From contig JAMKCH010049324.1 in assembly GCA_023653785.1 (NCBI GenBank), forward strand, positions 1 through 64,000: DNA of 64,000 nt, written 5' to 3'. The stretch's first letter is position 1. Every line of letters starts with the position of its first letter. The notes below the pieces were generated by a model. It saw only the letters and a program-made list of their open reading frames with translations, was not told where the DNA came from and made no database searches. Shown here in pieces: positions 47,776-58,499 of this stretch. The translations under genes and the position numbers were made by a program. Source of the stretch: Ophioderma brevispina. Taxonomy: Eukaryota; Echinodermata; Ophiuroidea; Amphilepidida; Ophiodermatidae.

Positions 47776-48440
47776 ATGGTTGCAAAAAAAAAACCACTAA
47801 GAGACTTCAAAAACGGGTTGAGAAATCAAGAATTCAATCGCAAGATCGTCCTAGTACATCCGGTAGCGGAACTACAAAAAACGAGATTAATCACTAACAA
47901 CAAACTAGGGCTCAAACTAGAGCTATGGAGGGGTTCTAAATTCGTGGGTAGTATCAAACCAGCATCAACGAGTAATAATGACGGACGTGGTGTGCAAGCT
48001 CAAGAAGTTGAAACGCGTGATCAACAACAACAGCCCTTACGGTACAACAAAAATGATCAACTTGGCACTCAATCAAATACAGTTTCAGCACGATGTACCG
48101 GTAGTACAAACAATACAGCAGAACGTCGATCAACAAGCTTGTCACCAACAACAAATGGTATTTACTCATCCAAACCATACAGACAGGCGCAATTCAGCTC
48201 AAGTGTACAACACAGCCGATTCGGGCGATGGTATAAAGTTAGCCGTACACGGTCAGCTCAGCTTGCCTTTTCAACAGCTTCAAGATCAGCAACGGGGCCC
48301 CCAGGTTCAAGGACTGCAAACAAAATCATTTGGTCAGCCTGAGGTTTCAACTTTTTGTGGCAACCTCAACAGTTTTATCACGTCCCGCAGACGCGTTGCT
48401 TCAAGGTATTGCTTAGTACTATGTTTCTACAAGTGGTGTT
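47776..48440 (+). pseudogene. Possible Gag N-terminal region
   Basis: Two overlapping plus-strand frames cover this stretch. One begins MVAKKKPLRDFKNGLRN; the other is Gln-rich (VVQTIQQNVDQQACHQQQM). A Gln-rich N-terminal extension ahead of the Gag core would suit DIRS elements, but no motif proves it. Which frame was original cannot be told. Confidence 0.35.
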
Positions 48441-48719
48441 AATCTTTCAAATCTTAGCCAAAATCTTGTGAATAATCCCTCAGTGGCAAACATTTGTTTG
48501 GTCAGTCAGTAAATAATAGTCAATTGGCATCCACTAATCACAGGGTTTGCAAGTCGCTAATGGCCCTAATGCAGTTGGCGGGATTTATAATTCGTGTTCG
48601 ATATGCCGATTCAACTTAAATGTTAAATATATATCTAGTCAACATCCAGCTTGGTTTCAAACCCTCTTAATTCTATTTGCAATCATTAGGTACTGGGGTG
48701 TCACAAACTTTAATCAAAG

Positions 48720-49300
48720 ATAGTTAAAGGGGAGTATGTCGATTTGGCTCAGTTATTAAGAAAGGGACCCATATATGCAAGCAGCTTGACAAACAAACCT
48801 GTTGCCTTGTCAGTAATCCATCCGGTCAATACCAAAAAGCAATGGTTACTTCAATTCATGCATGGACAGATGCCTTTCTAGTTTGACGCGTGTACTTGGA
48901 AGCTCATCCAAATCGTACACAGGAGATCTTTAGTATATGCACACTGTTAGACTGCAGCTTCGCGCTTTGGGGGTTGGGGTTGGATATCTTACGATCACCA
49001 TGTCCGTATACGCATGCAGGATCAGCCATAACCGTTCTTGGGACATGATGACGTGGACTGTGGTCCTTTTACAAATGTTTCCAGAGGCAAATGGTCAGGC
49101 CAGGTACTTTTCAATAGATTTTATTCGCCCCAGGGCCTTCAACAGGGGTTTTTCGTGCCCAATTCCTAGTCGATCACAAGTTTATGGTGTCGGACAAGCT
49201 GGTAGGAAGTCGAATGAAGTGTGCTTCGACTTCAACAGAGGGACTGCCACCGCAAGGGGTTTTTGTACTTCACAAATGCATCCCATTGCAACGAATTGTC
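48720..49300 (+). pseudogene. DIRS/Ngaro-type Gag core with zinc-binding tail
   Basis: Structural protein that would package element RNA. Visible across frames: VKGEYVDLAQLLRKG (48725), then WTDAFLV (48863), YLEAHPNRTQEIF (48893), YMHTVRL (48934), a GLGW-type turn and YDHHVRIR, RSWDM and WTVVL (near 49040-49075). These blocks in this order are characteristic of Gag in DIRS/Ngaro retroelements. Further on, CFDFNRGTCHRKGF followed by a His/Cys stretch (49227-49290) matches the usual DFNRG zinc-binding motif at the end of this Gag. Frame changes occur at least four times. Confidence 0.8.
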
Positions 49301-49599
49301 ATTGGAGCAAACTCATTTTAATAAAAGTCCAACTAGCTCCTTTTCAGCTAGTTCTATGCTTTGGTTCCAGTCATGTTCACATGTTTGCACATGTTGTAAA
49401 ATATACGTCGCCATTAAGTGTGGATGCATTAATCCCTCTGCTCCAAATTTACCAGAAAAAAATGCTGCAGTCATTTTTGCGCCGAGGGTTTTAACTTTTC
49501 GGTTAAACTTGGTTTTCGTGATAGAGTGGCTAGGGAGTGGCACCAATTAAATCTGTGTTGCAAGCCCGCTATACAATGAGAAGTTCGCAAGGAAATACA

Positions 49600-50340
49600 C
49601 TTAATTCGCATTGCAGGCCCCTTCCTTCCTCATCGTCCTATTGATAACTGTCATCTCACCAATAGGGTTGTACCAAAGTCTGAACCTGCTAATTTCGCTT
49701 GATCCAACACCTTTCCCTTCCCGGACGGGGGAGTCGGTGATGAGGAATCCGATCCCAAAGTATGCTAGGTAAAATATAATAGTTTGATTGTGCAGTTCAG
49801 TTAGTTATACAGGGTTGGCAAAGGGGTGCACATGGCTAAAGCGGATACGAGTCCGCATTCAGATTACTACCTGTACATCATATGACTTCCAATTATTAGG
49901 CATGAAGGTTAAAGATAATTTCTATGTCGATAAAGCACTCCCTACATCATGCTCGCCGGCTCTTTTTGAAAAGTTCTCCACTTTTTTTTGAATGGGCGGC
50001 AAAAAGGATGCTTGTTCGGATAGAATTACCCACTACGCCGATGATTACTTCATGCTGGTATTGCTGAACGAGGTATTAAGCGGTCTTGCGCGCAATCTTA
50101 TGCGAGTTTTGAGCGTACATGTGAAAAATTGGGCGTTCCGTTGGCTTTATGGATAAGTCTATTGGGGGCCTTCACAAGTGTTGTTTTTTGGGCTGAAATA
50201 GAACTCAGTTTAACCGATTATTGCTATTCCACATGCAAAGCTGGTCAAAATAAGGAGAAAGTGATCTCTTGTTATCTGCTGAACCTGTCACCTGAGAGAA
50301 CTACAGTCATCATTGGGTTCTCTTTCTTTGTTGTAAGGCC
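49600..50340 (+). pseudogene. DIRS/Ngaro-type reverse transcriptase
   Basis: Copies element RNA into DNA. In order: RIAGPFLPHRP and RVVPKSEPAKFRLIQHLS (49610-49722), KAD...SAFRLLPVH (motif A with its Asp, 49838-49890), DFQLLGMKVKDNFYVDKALP (49887-49945), then a Cys-Ser turn and ALFEKFSTFFEWAAKK (49956-50007), ITHYADDYFML (motif C, 50025-50057), CEKLGVPLALDKSIGG (50118-50168) and CCFLG (50181). The order and wording are those of DIRS/Ngaro RTs, not LTR or LINE RTs. The family commonly reads YLDD at motif C, whereas this copy reads YADD. Both motif-C aspartates are present. Frameshifts separate most blocks. Confidence 0.85.
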
Positions 50341-50499
50341 GTATCACTGGCGTCCTTTTCTGAGACCCTAATGATTTGACATTGGCGTTAAAATCCATAC
50401 AAAACAAGGATTATTTTAATCTCTGAGTCGAAAGTGTGATTAGAAATGTGGGTGTTGTTTTTAAACAACTTTAATTTACATCCATTATTCCCCGAAAAA

Positions 50500-50960
50500 A
50501 TGATCAGATATGGTGGTTTGACGAAGATTTACAGTTGTTCACAGATGCTAGTGGTGGAATTGGTTTGGGGGTTCCTTTAGAGGGGCAAATGGTTTCAGGG
50601 TAGCTGGCCAGATGAAAGAAGAAGGAAAATCGATAGCCTGCTTGAGATGTTTCCCATTTTGGTGTCGTTGTTTTATGTGGTAATCAATTGAAAAGAAACG
50701 CATCGTTCTCATGTCAGACAATATTTCGCTGTATATATTGTCAATAAACAAACTTCTAAGTGCCCTCAAATCATGAATTTGCTAAGATTTTCTGTTCAAT
50801 TATGAAGTTAATGTGGCTTTTTTGTGCTAGGCATATACCAGGCCAAATAGAATAGTGCAGATGCGCTTTCCTCGATTCCAGGATGGGCGTTTCAGAGAGA
50901 TAGCTCCGATGCCAGAGAGAGCAGGAACCCAGTTCCAGATTTCTGTGGAGGCTCTAGAAA
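50500..50960 (+). pseudogene. RNase H domain of the retroelement
   Basis: Would remove the RNA strand during cDNA synthesis. LFTDASGGIGLG (50535-50570) is the first catalytic-Asp block in its usual DASG context. ARHIPGQ, then a short gap and DALSRFQDGRFREIAP (50826-50912) is the C-terminal block shared by DIRS-order elements and some LTR elements. The middle blocks are hard to read because of frame changes. Confidence 0.8.
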
Positions 50961-50989
50961 ATGACAAGTAAACGCTTGTTAATTGGCTT

Positions 50990-51830
50990 CTCTACTCCTT
51001 CACAAATTGGTCATCCTACAGAAATCTGTTGAATCATTATTAGGTAGGAACCAATTCATTTTGCACTCTTGGCCAATTTCATCAGTGAATGATTTAATTG
51101 CAACATTTCTTTTTATCATTGTCAGGCAGGCTCTTTCGTCTCATCAATGCACAAATTTCTGCCCTAGCATTTTCTATATTGTTAAGAAATTGCAAGAAGG
51201 CTGCAGTAGGTTTCAAACCCCATAATGCGATGAAGACTTCCCATCACGGCCCACATTTTACGGGCGGCTTGGTTTTGAGTTTGCATTCAATTACGTCATC
51301 TAAAAATATGACTTTTATTTATTTATAGACCTTTTTAATTGGCCTTTTTTGGCTTTCTCAGAGTCGTGAATTCACTTGCATAAAAAGCATGCCGTTACCA
51401 GAGGAAACTTTGTCTTTGTGGGCGACAATCGTTTCCATTTCCAGTAGTCTTCTGGAATTTCAGTCCCGTATTCTAAAACTGATCAGAGGGTTCTGTACAC
51501 GGCTAAAAATTTGCGCTTCAGGTGAATCCAAATTTTTGCCTAGTTCAGGGGTTTTGGATTTTTAGTGGTTCTGCCAAAGGGATGGGCCACTGTTTCTTCA
51601 TTTTACGGGGACCCTTAACTGCTTTACAATTCAATAGAATGCCTCAAGAAGCATCAAATTGTTGGGTTTATCTCCTGACCATTTCATCTCGCATAGCTCA
51701 GGATAGGCAGCTACGGCAAGCTTCTTTATGTGGTTTTTTCTGAAGAAGAAATTATGAGGATGGGTAGATGGACTTCGTCAGCAATGCAGCTTAACATCGT
51801 GGCCTTTTGCCATAATTAATTTCTTGTGGA
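50990..51830 (+). pseudogene. Tyrosine recombinase, degenerate
   Basis: Would integrate the circular cDNA. Readable blocks: a hydrophobic stretch FLAFFGFLR-like followed by an EFT-type end (51335-51380; the first catalytic Arg context), FISPDHF-like then HS..RIGAATA (51683-51720, the His-x-x-Arg block, needing frame changes), EEEIMRMGRW (51743-51771) and TSSAMQLNI (51772-51798). The nucleophile is normally Tyr near the end of this last block; here the codon at 51793-51795 is AAC (Asn). With the frameshifts, the enzyme is dead as given. Confidence 0.8.
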
Positions 51831-52140
51831 TTCCAGTTGTCACGCATTTAAAATATTTATAGTTTTCCTTTCCAGTAGTCACCTGCTCATGCTATTAGCG
51901 GCCTTCGCCGTTCTAGTAGATTATTTTTGAGTTGTATTTTATGTTGGAAATGTTGACCTTGTACTTTCCTACAGGTAATCACCTGCCTCTAAAAGTGGCA
52001 CATATTCGTGCTCTTTTCTCGTACAACTACACAGTCAGGGTACTAGTATTTGTATTGTGTGTTAATTTTGTTTTAATGTTCTAATTACTATTTTTTGTAT
52101 CACCGTACTCATATAGCTTTATTATCTTCCAGATACAAGT

Positions 52141-52700
52141 ATGCGTACATGGGTTGTTGGTGACTCCATCATTACGCATGCAGGTAAGACTTGCGCTCAG
52201 TTGCATGGCGGAGGTCAGACCACCTGGCATGGTCTCTCAGGAGCAAGGTGCGCTGGCTTGGTAAATCGCCTGACCAGAAGTGTGCAACGCAGGGAGCTCC
52301 AACACCATTGTGTTACCTGTTCGGGACAACATGATTCCGTAAGGCCAACTTGGGAAATTAGGCAAAGAGTAAGAGAGAACTTGTTAGGCATACGCCAGCT
52401 TCTGCCTAACCTAGGCGCTTATGGTCCGACATTTTGATAAGTTGTGCCTAGGCTGATGAGGTTTCGAAAGGGCAGGTCTTAGATGCACAATGAATATAAT
52501 CATTGGCCCACCAGGTATCAGCGGAAATTGTGTAATGTTTCATGTTATCACACACGCTCATATTCACACTCGTAAGTCACGCACAATTGATGGCAATCCG
52601 ATTTTCAGGTACGACTTGCAACTGCATCTTCAGATTTGGCTTGTCATTGTTTCAGAGAACTCTGTCCAATGCACATACTCTATTTTATGACAATCACACA
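52141..52700 (+). pseudogene. SGNH-family hydrolase module of the retroelement
   Basis: MRTWVVGDSIITHAG opens the frame, with the nucleophile-Ser block GDS at 52159-52167. TWHGLSGARCAGLVNRL follows (the Gly block region). WSDIL (52422-52436) is seen in the next frame, as in hydrolases of this transposon type. HLSDLA (52626-52645, across a frameshift) is the C-terminal Asp/His block. GDS at the start and a late D-x-x-H-type block are the signature of SGNH/GDSL hydrolases. The open frame itself ends at 52437. The role of such hydrolases in retroelements is unproven; esterase activity is inferred from family only. Confidence 0.75.
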
Positions 52701-53125
52701 AATTCTCGTATCCGCAGATTCTGCTGATTTTAGTCCATTTGTTTTTTGGTGGGGGGGGTGTTTAATTTCCATTGCCTCATTTCTGGATAAGCACTTGTTT
52801 GGCAGAATAGCTTAAAATTTAATAACTTATTTGATTGCACATGTATTAATATATCTAATGCACTTTAAGCTTCCAGTCCATTCACCTGCTGAAATTTGAG
52901 ATTGGCATGTCGCCCTGGAGCACCATGATAATATGGGTATAATTATGAAATTAGAAATCTTGTAGGTTTTAAGCCATATAATTCTGCATGCACACGCTTC
53001 CGCTTGCCTATTACATGCTTTTCATGTCATCCCTGTGGATCTCTGGGAGTAGCATCGTTCTCCAACATAAATTGCCATTGAATTTAAATAAATCCGCGGC
53101 TTGCTTTGTGCTTTAAACTAATGCA

Positions 53126-53305
53126 TTTGGCTCTCCCTGGCTATTCAGGGGAGGGTATTTTTCACTCTGGCTTTTATTCTAATTCTAGTTGCAAGCATTT
53201 TTGGCTCCCGTTTATCAGGGGAGGTATTTTCACTCTGGCATTAATTTTGTTGGCTCCCTGTATAATTGCGGGGAAGGGTATTTTTCACTCTAGGCCTTTG
53301 GCAAC
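53126..53305. repeat. Three short tandem units after the hydrolase
   Basis: TTGGCTC(T)CC...CAGGGGAGGGTATTTTTCAC and CTCTGGC recur at 53128, 53203 and 53251 with 50-75 base spacing. The third reads GCGGGGAAGGGTATTTTTCA. They may belong to the 3' non-coding end of the retroelement. Confidence 0.7.
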
Positions 53306-54954
53306 ATATCCGTGCAAATTCATCCGTGCGAATTGCTTTATATGGCTTAATTCCTATATTTGAAAATTGAAATAAATGGTCGCTGAAATCCTCTCCAATC
53401 GCTGACAGAAAGGCATTACTGCTTCACATGTGCATTTATTTTGTCCTGGGGGTAATATCAAATCAGAAATTAATACTTTTCGAATATAACTAGTGCATTA
53501 TTACAGATTTTACAGTAGTTTTCCAGATGCCAAGGAAGAAGCGGTGCACCTATACACCCAAGATAGTTGAGCCTTATTGCAGGCAAGCCTATTTTAGTAT
53601 TATAAAGGTATAACCTATACTTTTATTCAATCTACACTGTCTACATTTTGTCACATGCGAGCTATTAATACACTGCAAAAAAATTGGCTAAACTTAACAA
53701 CTATATTCATTTATTAAAAGCAACCGTAACATACGCTTAATATATTAAATGGTGTTAACACTAATAAATGTTAAACTATTATCATGTTATTTATTATTGT
53801 ATTACCCTCTCCTGCTGCCCCATTATTGAAAATGCAGCATTCTTATTGGTCAGTTTACGCCATTTATTCTGCAATAATGGTCGCCAATGCATTGTCTTAT
53901 TATATCAAGTAGTTTTTAGGTTAATAGAATAGAAATACAGGGTTGCAGTTATCATTTATGTGCTCCTAATGTATCCTCGGCCAGAAAAACGTTCAATAAT
54001 GGGCTCGGCTGCGCCTCGCCCATTTATTAGATTTCTGACCTCGGACACATTATTCGCCCATAACTCAACTACTGCATCACCCTTTTTTCTTAATTTGAAC
54101 AACAACGATGATATGGTGTTGCTGCGTTCATCTTTCATTTTATTAACCCATGTTTTTTACAAATCAACTGGCACTGTTTTACATTTCCCACATTTGTGCG
54201 TTACTATAGTATTGCTGCGACGACATACCGGGCTATCCGAACTCCCGGTCTTTCGGCAGATACCTTGGCCGTACGGCAGGGTTCTGGCGAAACGCCCGTG
54301 TTTTCGGCAAGTATTCATGCCGAAACTGCTGGCTACGTCCTTACCCTGCCGAACGGCAGGGTTACTTGCCGAAACAATGGGTTATCCCAGTAGTTCGGCA
54401 CAGAGGGATCCTTATTACAGCGTGCGGTTGTTGGATGTAACTAAGTTCTTATGTCAATTGGCTGTACGGACACAGGATGACACGAAATAGGTGTTCAGTT
54501 GACTCAGCTCGTACGACAGGCTAAGATTAGCTTGAAACTAATAATTTTAGGGCCCGTTCATTATTTACAAGGGAGGGGGCCGCAGAAATTGAAAGATGTG
54601 TTTGGAAAATTGCATAACCCCAATGTAAAGTTACAAGAACTGTTACACAGGCCCTATTGCATAGAACCCATACACTCATCGGCCATCCCGACGGCCATTC
54701 CACACACACAATTAGGTACATCATATGATTTACTGCTGATATGCAGATAGGTGCTTGGTTTACTGAATAATAAATTTAAAGGTGCTTGTTCCGATTTATG
54801 TGTATTGTGTTCTCTACTTGATCTGAGAGCCTGGCACTTGCACATGCACCCCATCAAGTACCGTGTGAAACAAACTTGCGGTTTTTATGGTAACGCAATA
54901 ATGCATGTTGCAAAAGGCCTATTAATAATGTGGTAATATTGATGGTTACCACTA
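53306..54954. other. Mixed palindromic repeats, no gene
   Basis: 53968-54055 is an imperfect hairpin: TCCTCGGCCAGAAA...AATAATGGGC and GCCCATTTATTAGATTTCTGACCTCGGA around CTCGGCTGCGCCTC. This hairpin drives the 176-codon frame 53960-54490, which I do not accept as a gene. A TTCGGCA cluster follows (54236-54410). Confidence 0.55.
54236..54410. repeat. Cluster of TTCGGCA / CCCTGCCG palindromes
   Basis: ACCCTGCCGAACGGCAGGGT (from 54343) is a near-perfect 20-base palindrome. GCCGTACGGC (54271) and several TTCGGCA/TGCCGAAA copies (54251, 54303, 54318, 54368, 54393) surround it. Confidence 0.75.
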
Positions 54955-55110
54955 AAACGGCTTTTTTGTTTATATCTTTGGATGAGGGCTCAAATTTCAG
55001 GACGACAATGAAAATCCGGCCTTTCATCTGATATCAAAAATCGATACTACTTCCGGTTAAAATCAGCATGGGGTTCCCCACGACGATCGGAACACCACCC
55101 TTTAATGATC
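54955..55110. repeat. Very diverged relative of the 2 kb TIR element interior
   Basis: TTTCATCTGATATCAAAAAT, ACTACTTCCGGTTAAAATC and ATGGGG follow each other as in 11777-11830 (CTTTCTTCAAATACCAAAAT, CACTTCCGGTAAAATC, TATGGGG). Short match only. Confidence 0.4.
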
Positions 55111-55138
55111 CCCCCTTCCATCAGAAAAAAAATAAAAG

Positions 55139-55350
55139 TTAAGATGACTATTTTTTTCTTTTGACGCAGTAACATTTATTGCACAGCACAAACTTTATAA
55201 CAATTTGTGATTTTCTATCAGGACTTCGATTTGAGCTAAGTTATTTCACACGTGATTAGTATATGGACAAGCATTATGTGTGTGAAAAAAAACCAAAAAC
55301 GATTTGTTGGCATTGAGTGGCGGCCTCATCGGAATCTCTGAGTCGGCCTT
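55139..55350. mobile_element. Internally deleted copy of the AGAGATTT TTAA family
   Basis: TTTTGACGCAGTAACATTTATT at the left and TCTCTGAGTCGGCCTTTAA at the right match 44104-44468. Much of the left third is missing, and the GTTAAG at 55138 may be the remnant of the left TTAA. Confidence 0.7.
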
Positions 55351-55439
55351 TAAGAAAGTTGTTTAAATTCTAAAACACACTCTAACCAAACCCACCGACT
55401 ATTAAAGAGGTACGACCAAGGACTCGAACCTACGTACAA

Positions 55440-55860
55440 TACATATATTCTTTAGGCCTGGGACGCTACAGTACTCCTCAGTGTCCTAGGACTACCCAGC
55501 ACAGTTTAGGGTCCTGGTATGGACACTGCACATCACAGTACTACTGTGTCCTAGGATTACACATCACAGATTAGGTAGGGTCCTTGGACCCTACATCACA
55601 GTACCACGGGGTCCTAGGATTTGCGTCATAAGCACATAGTCCTCGGACGCTTCCTGAGAGGACCGTGAATTTTGTTTGTGATAGTTGTAACGATTTGAGA
55701 GTCCCCCAAAATACAGAGTCCTGGTCGCACTTAATAAAGGTAACTTTAGTGTTTCAGCGCTCGTGTCCTAGAAACCTGTTAAAACCTGGAGTCCTAGGAC
55801 TTTCTGAGATGTAGGACTCTAAAATTCATCACACCGGATTTACAATCCTATAATTTTTGA
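55440..55860. repeat. Degenerate GTCCTAGGA array
   Basis: GTGTCCTAGGACTAC, GTGTCCTAGGATTACAC, GGGTCCTAGGATTTGC and GAGTCCTAGGACTTTC recur at 40-70 base spacing with CACATCACAG spacers. The CCTAGG core is palindromic. Related wording at 33419-33915. Confidence 0.7.
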
Positions 55861-57596
55861 TCCGGGTAATTTTTGATTAATGATATTATTATGATTGTTT
55901 AGTCCATATTGAGCATAAGCCATAACCATCCTCTGAATGGCACTTTACTACAGTGAAATTAAAAAAAAAAAAAAAAAAAAAGAAATCATGGATCCACACT
56001 TTAAGGTCATATGAAATTATCCTATTGTAAACAACAATTTCATGGTGTGCTGGAGGTCTGAGATCATTTGGGCAACGTTCGCCAGGGCTGCAAGACTTCC
56101 ACACTCTGTTTCATCACACCTTTAGATTTGAATACTCTCTCCAATCAATATTGAACATTATTGATAAAAAGCAATTTTCACCCCAAAAAGAAGCCATTTT
56201 CACGTCCATACTGATAAAATGTAATACTGATTGTATCCGAGATGAATGTAAGGATTAAAAAGTCATACATAATTACAACTGCTCTGAGACCTAATGTTTT
56301 TATCAATGACCCTCTATGTACTTCCTGACTAGGCGAAAAAAGCATGCTTTGGGGGTTTTGTCATTCATTCCTTTAGCAAATATTGGGGCAAGTTTTTCAT
56401 CATTCTGATTGCTTGGTTTGCACTAAAAATACTCGGTTGACAAATGATGCTAATGAGAATTTCAAGTTGGGCAGTTACATGTGAGCAGCAGTTTACATCA
56501 ATATTTCCCAAATGACAGGAATCGACTTAAGATTGTGGTAAATTGCAGTGTCCATGGTCTATACCAAACTGATAATCCTACAACGACACTCTCAAATGAA
56601 AGTACTACTATTGTACAACATTTCATAACATCAATTGTTTTTCTTATAGTCATCGCGTGCAATGATAAAAATGTGGACAATTCATCCAAATGTATACATG
56701 TACTGGCCTGTGATGTTCATGAAGTCATAGGTAGGAATCTGCAGCACATCACATCATTTTCATGATTTCTTCATAAAGTCAGATTCATTTATTTCTGTTT
56801 CTTTGTACTTCAAATGCAGGGGTTCACTATTTTGAGCTATTAGTTAAGAGCAAGCATAGAATCACAATTGTTGACCACATTTTTGGGACCTCTGCGTTTG
56901 TACCATCGCCCAAAGAAAACAATTCTCAGGCCTAATATTTTACGAGAGTTACTGTAAGCTTGCTTCTAATACCCCCAAATCTCAGGTACCGCTGGGAAAA
57001 GGCTGTCATTGCCACCCACCTTTATTAATTCTAACATCTGTCTAGATACTGATATAAACTTTTTATGCCAATTAAACCTATTTGTGGTTGTGGTGGTGGT
57101 GGTGGGGGGGGGGGTCTAATGCAATTATTTTTGCGGTCAAATGGCCAAAACATTAAAGGTCAATGTGGTCATGATCAAAATGGGGGTCATGGAGCAAATC
57201 TAGATAAGTGGGTTTTGCTTACAGGCTTTATTGGTAAGTGTTCCATGTATCGAACTTATACTAGTCTCTGTTCTATGTTACGCTTACTGTGTTTTAACTC
57301 CATAACGGCATGGCTTATATGGTACCAATCTAGTAAGAAGTGTTTCCTTAGGCATGATCTCTTATATGGTGCACTACAAATTTTGTCATCAAATAACTTG
57401 GGAATATAAGTCATTTCATCCACGAATTAAGTGACTGATTTTATAGTTCACATAACAAGTGTACTAATTTTCATTAGGTTTTTAGACATCTCCACATTTT
57501 TCTGAATAAAGTGAAAAAGAGGTTGGCTTTTCACCTTTCATCTTGGCATCATGGGTTTTAATAAACTGAGACATTAGAAATAATGCGATAATATCC
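55861..57596. other. Unannotated sequence
   Basis: A poly-A run (55959-55982) and a (GGT)n/poly-G patch (57082-57113). Frames 56481-56765 and 57065-57409 have no recognised domain. Confidence 0.4.
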
Positions 57597-58034
57597 CAGG
57601 GGCCAACCTGCGGCCGCGGCCATTTGCGGGCCATTTCCCGAAAATTAAAATACTAATATCTTAATAATTTGTAAAAAAAAATGTCATTTGGAATTAGTTC
57701 AATTTCCTCCATCTGAACCGAACTTGTTTAACATTGTTGGAAATGACTCCAATTGCAATCTAAAAAACCCAAATTTCTACAAATTGGGGAATTAGTCCAA
57801 TTTTCCTCAAAATTAAGTCAATATTTTTCACAATTTGTTAAAAAGGTAAAAAAAAATGGAAATTTGGGTTAAATTTGACTCAAAATCTGCATCTCTGGAT
57901 TTCTCTATTGTCCCTTTTTTGGCAATTAATGGTCATATATATAGGTCCCTACTTCCAGACTTTTTGTATGCATCGCCCAGTAGGTTTGCAAAACCACCAA
58001 TGCGGCCCCTGCTTCAAAAAGGTTGACACCCCTG
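57597..58034. mobile_element. hAT-like non-autonomous element, second copy type
   Basis: Begins CAGGGGCCAACC and ends GGTTGACACCCCTG, the CAGGGG...CCCCTG form of hAT termini. The interior (CCCTTTTTTGGCAA...GGTCCCTACTTC, 57914-57956) matches that of 993-1546. A clean 8 bp duplication is not seen (TAATATCC vs CCGGATAT). Confidence 0.6.
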
Positions 58035-58060
58035 CCGGATATAGGATTTCATCTTGTTAA

Positions 58061-58410
58061 GTCTGACTCAGAGATTTCGAATATTATTTTTTTGTGTAAT
58101 AATGAAAAATATTCCACTAGAACTAAAGATAGTACCTAAATGCACAATTCCGAAATTTGATGATCGTATTTTTTCGTTTTGATGCAGTAAACATTTATTT
58201 GTAGTATTCGTCCATATGATACTGTGTATAACAAAAATTCCGGATCCGGACTTTTTAAACAAAGTTGTGATTTTCTATATAGGAAGTTCGATTAATCTTT
58301 GCAATTTCATACAGTGATTCGTATATGGACAAACTTATTTTATGCAAAAAACAACGATTTTTTGGAAATTTTGAAGGGCGCCCTCCTCATGGGAAATCTC
58401 TGAGTCGCCT
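58061..58410. mobile_element. TTAA-family MITE, third copy
   Basis: GTCTGACTCAGAGATTT follows TTAA (58057-58060), and AAATCTCTGAGTCGCCT ends before TTAC. Internal ACTGTGTATAACAAAAATTCC and GGATCCGGA as in 44104-44464. It sits only 22 bases after the hAT-like element. Confidence 0.8.
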
Positions 58411-58499
58411 TTACCTGAAATTGGTCTCAGTACTTGGTTACATTAACCGCTTCCTGCTCTTCTAGTATACTCTTAATATGCATTTTGTTGATCTGAATT

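Larger units (their letters stand above)
47760..53300 (+). mobile_element. DIRS/Ngaro-like tyrosine-recombinase retroelement with SGNH hydrolase
   Basis: Module order on the plus strand: possible Gag N-part (47776-48440), Gag core and zinc-binding block (48720-49300), RT (49600-50340), RNase H (50500-50960), tyrosine recombinase (50990-51830), SGNH hydrolase (52141-52700), then short 3' tandem repeats. This is the plan of DIRS-order elements, which use a tyrosine recombinase instead of an integrase. SGNH hydrolase ORFs are known from some Ngaro-type elements. Every module is broken by frameshifts and stops. Terminal split repeats were not identified, so the outer limits are estimates. Confidence 0.85.

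Noticed and set aside
53960..54490. 176-codon plus-strand frame, the longest outside the retroelements
   Set aside because: It runs through a hairpin repeat and the TTCGGCA palindromes, and an opposite-strand frame overlaps it. The residue pattern follows the repeats.
55395..55470. tRNA on the minus strand, because of GGTTCGAGTCC
   Set aside because: The T-stem does not pair and no cloverleaf closes around it.
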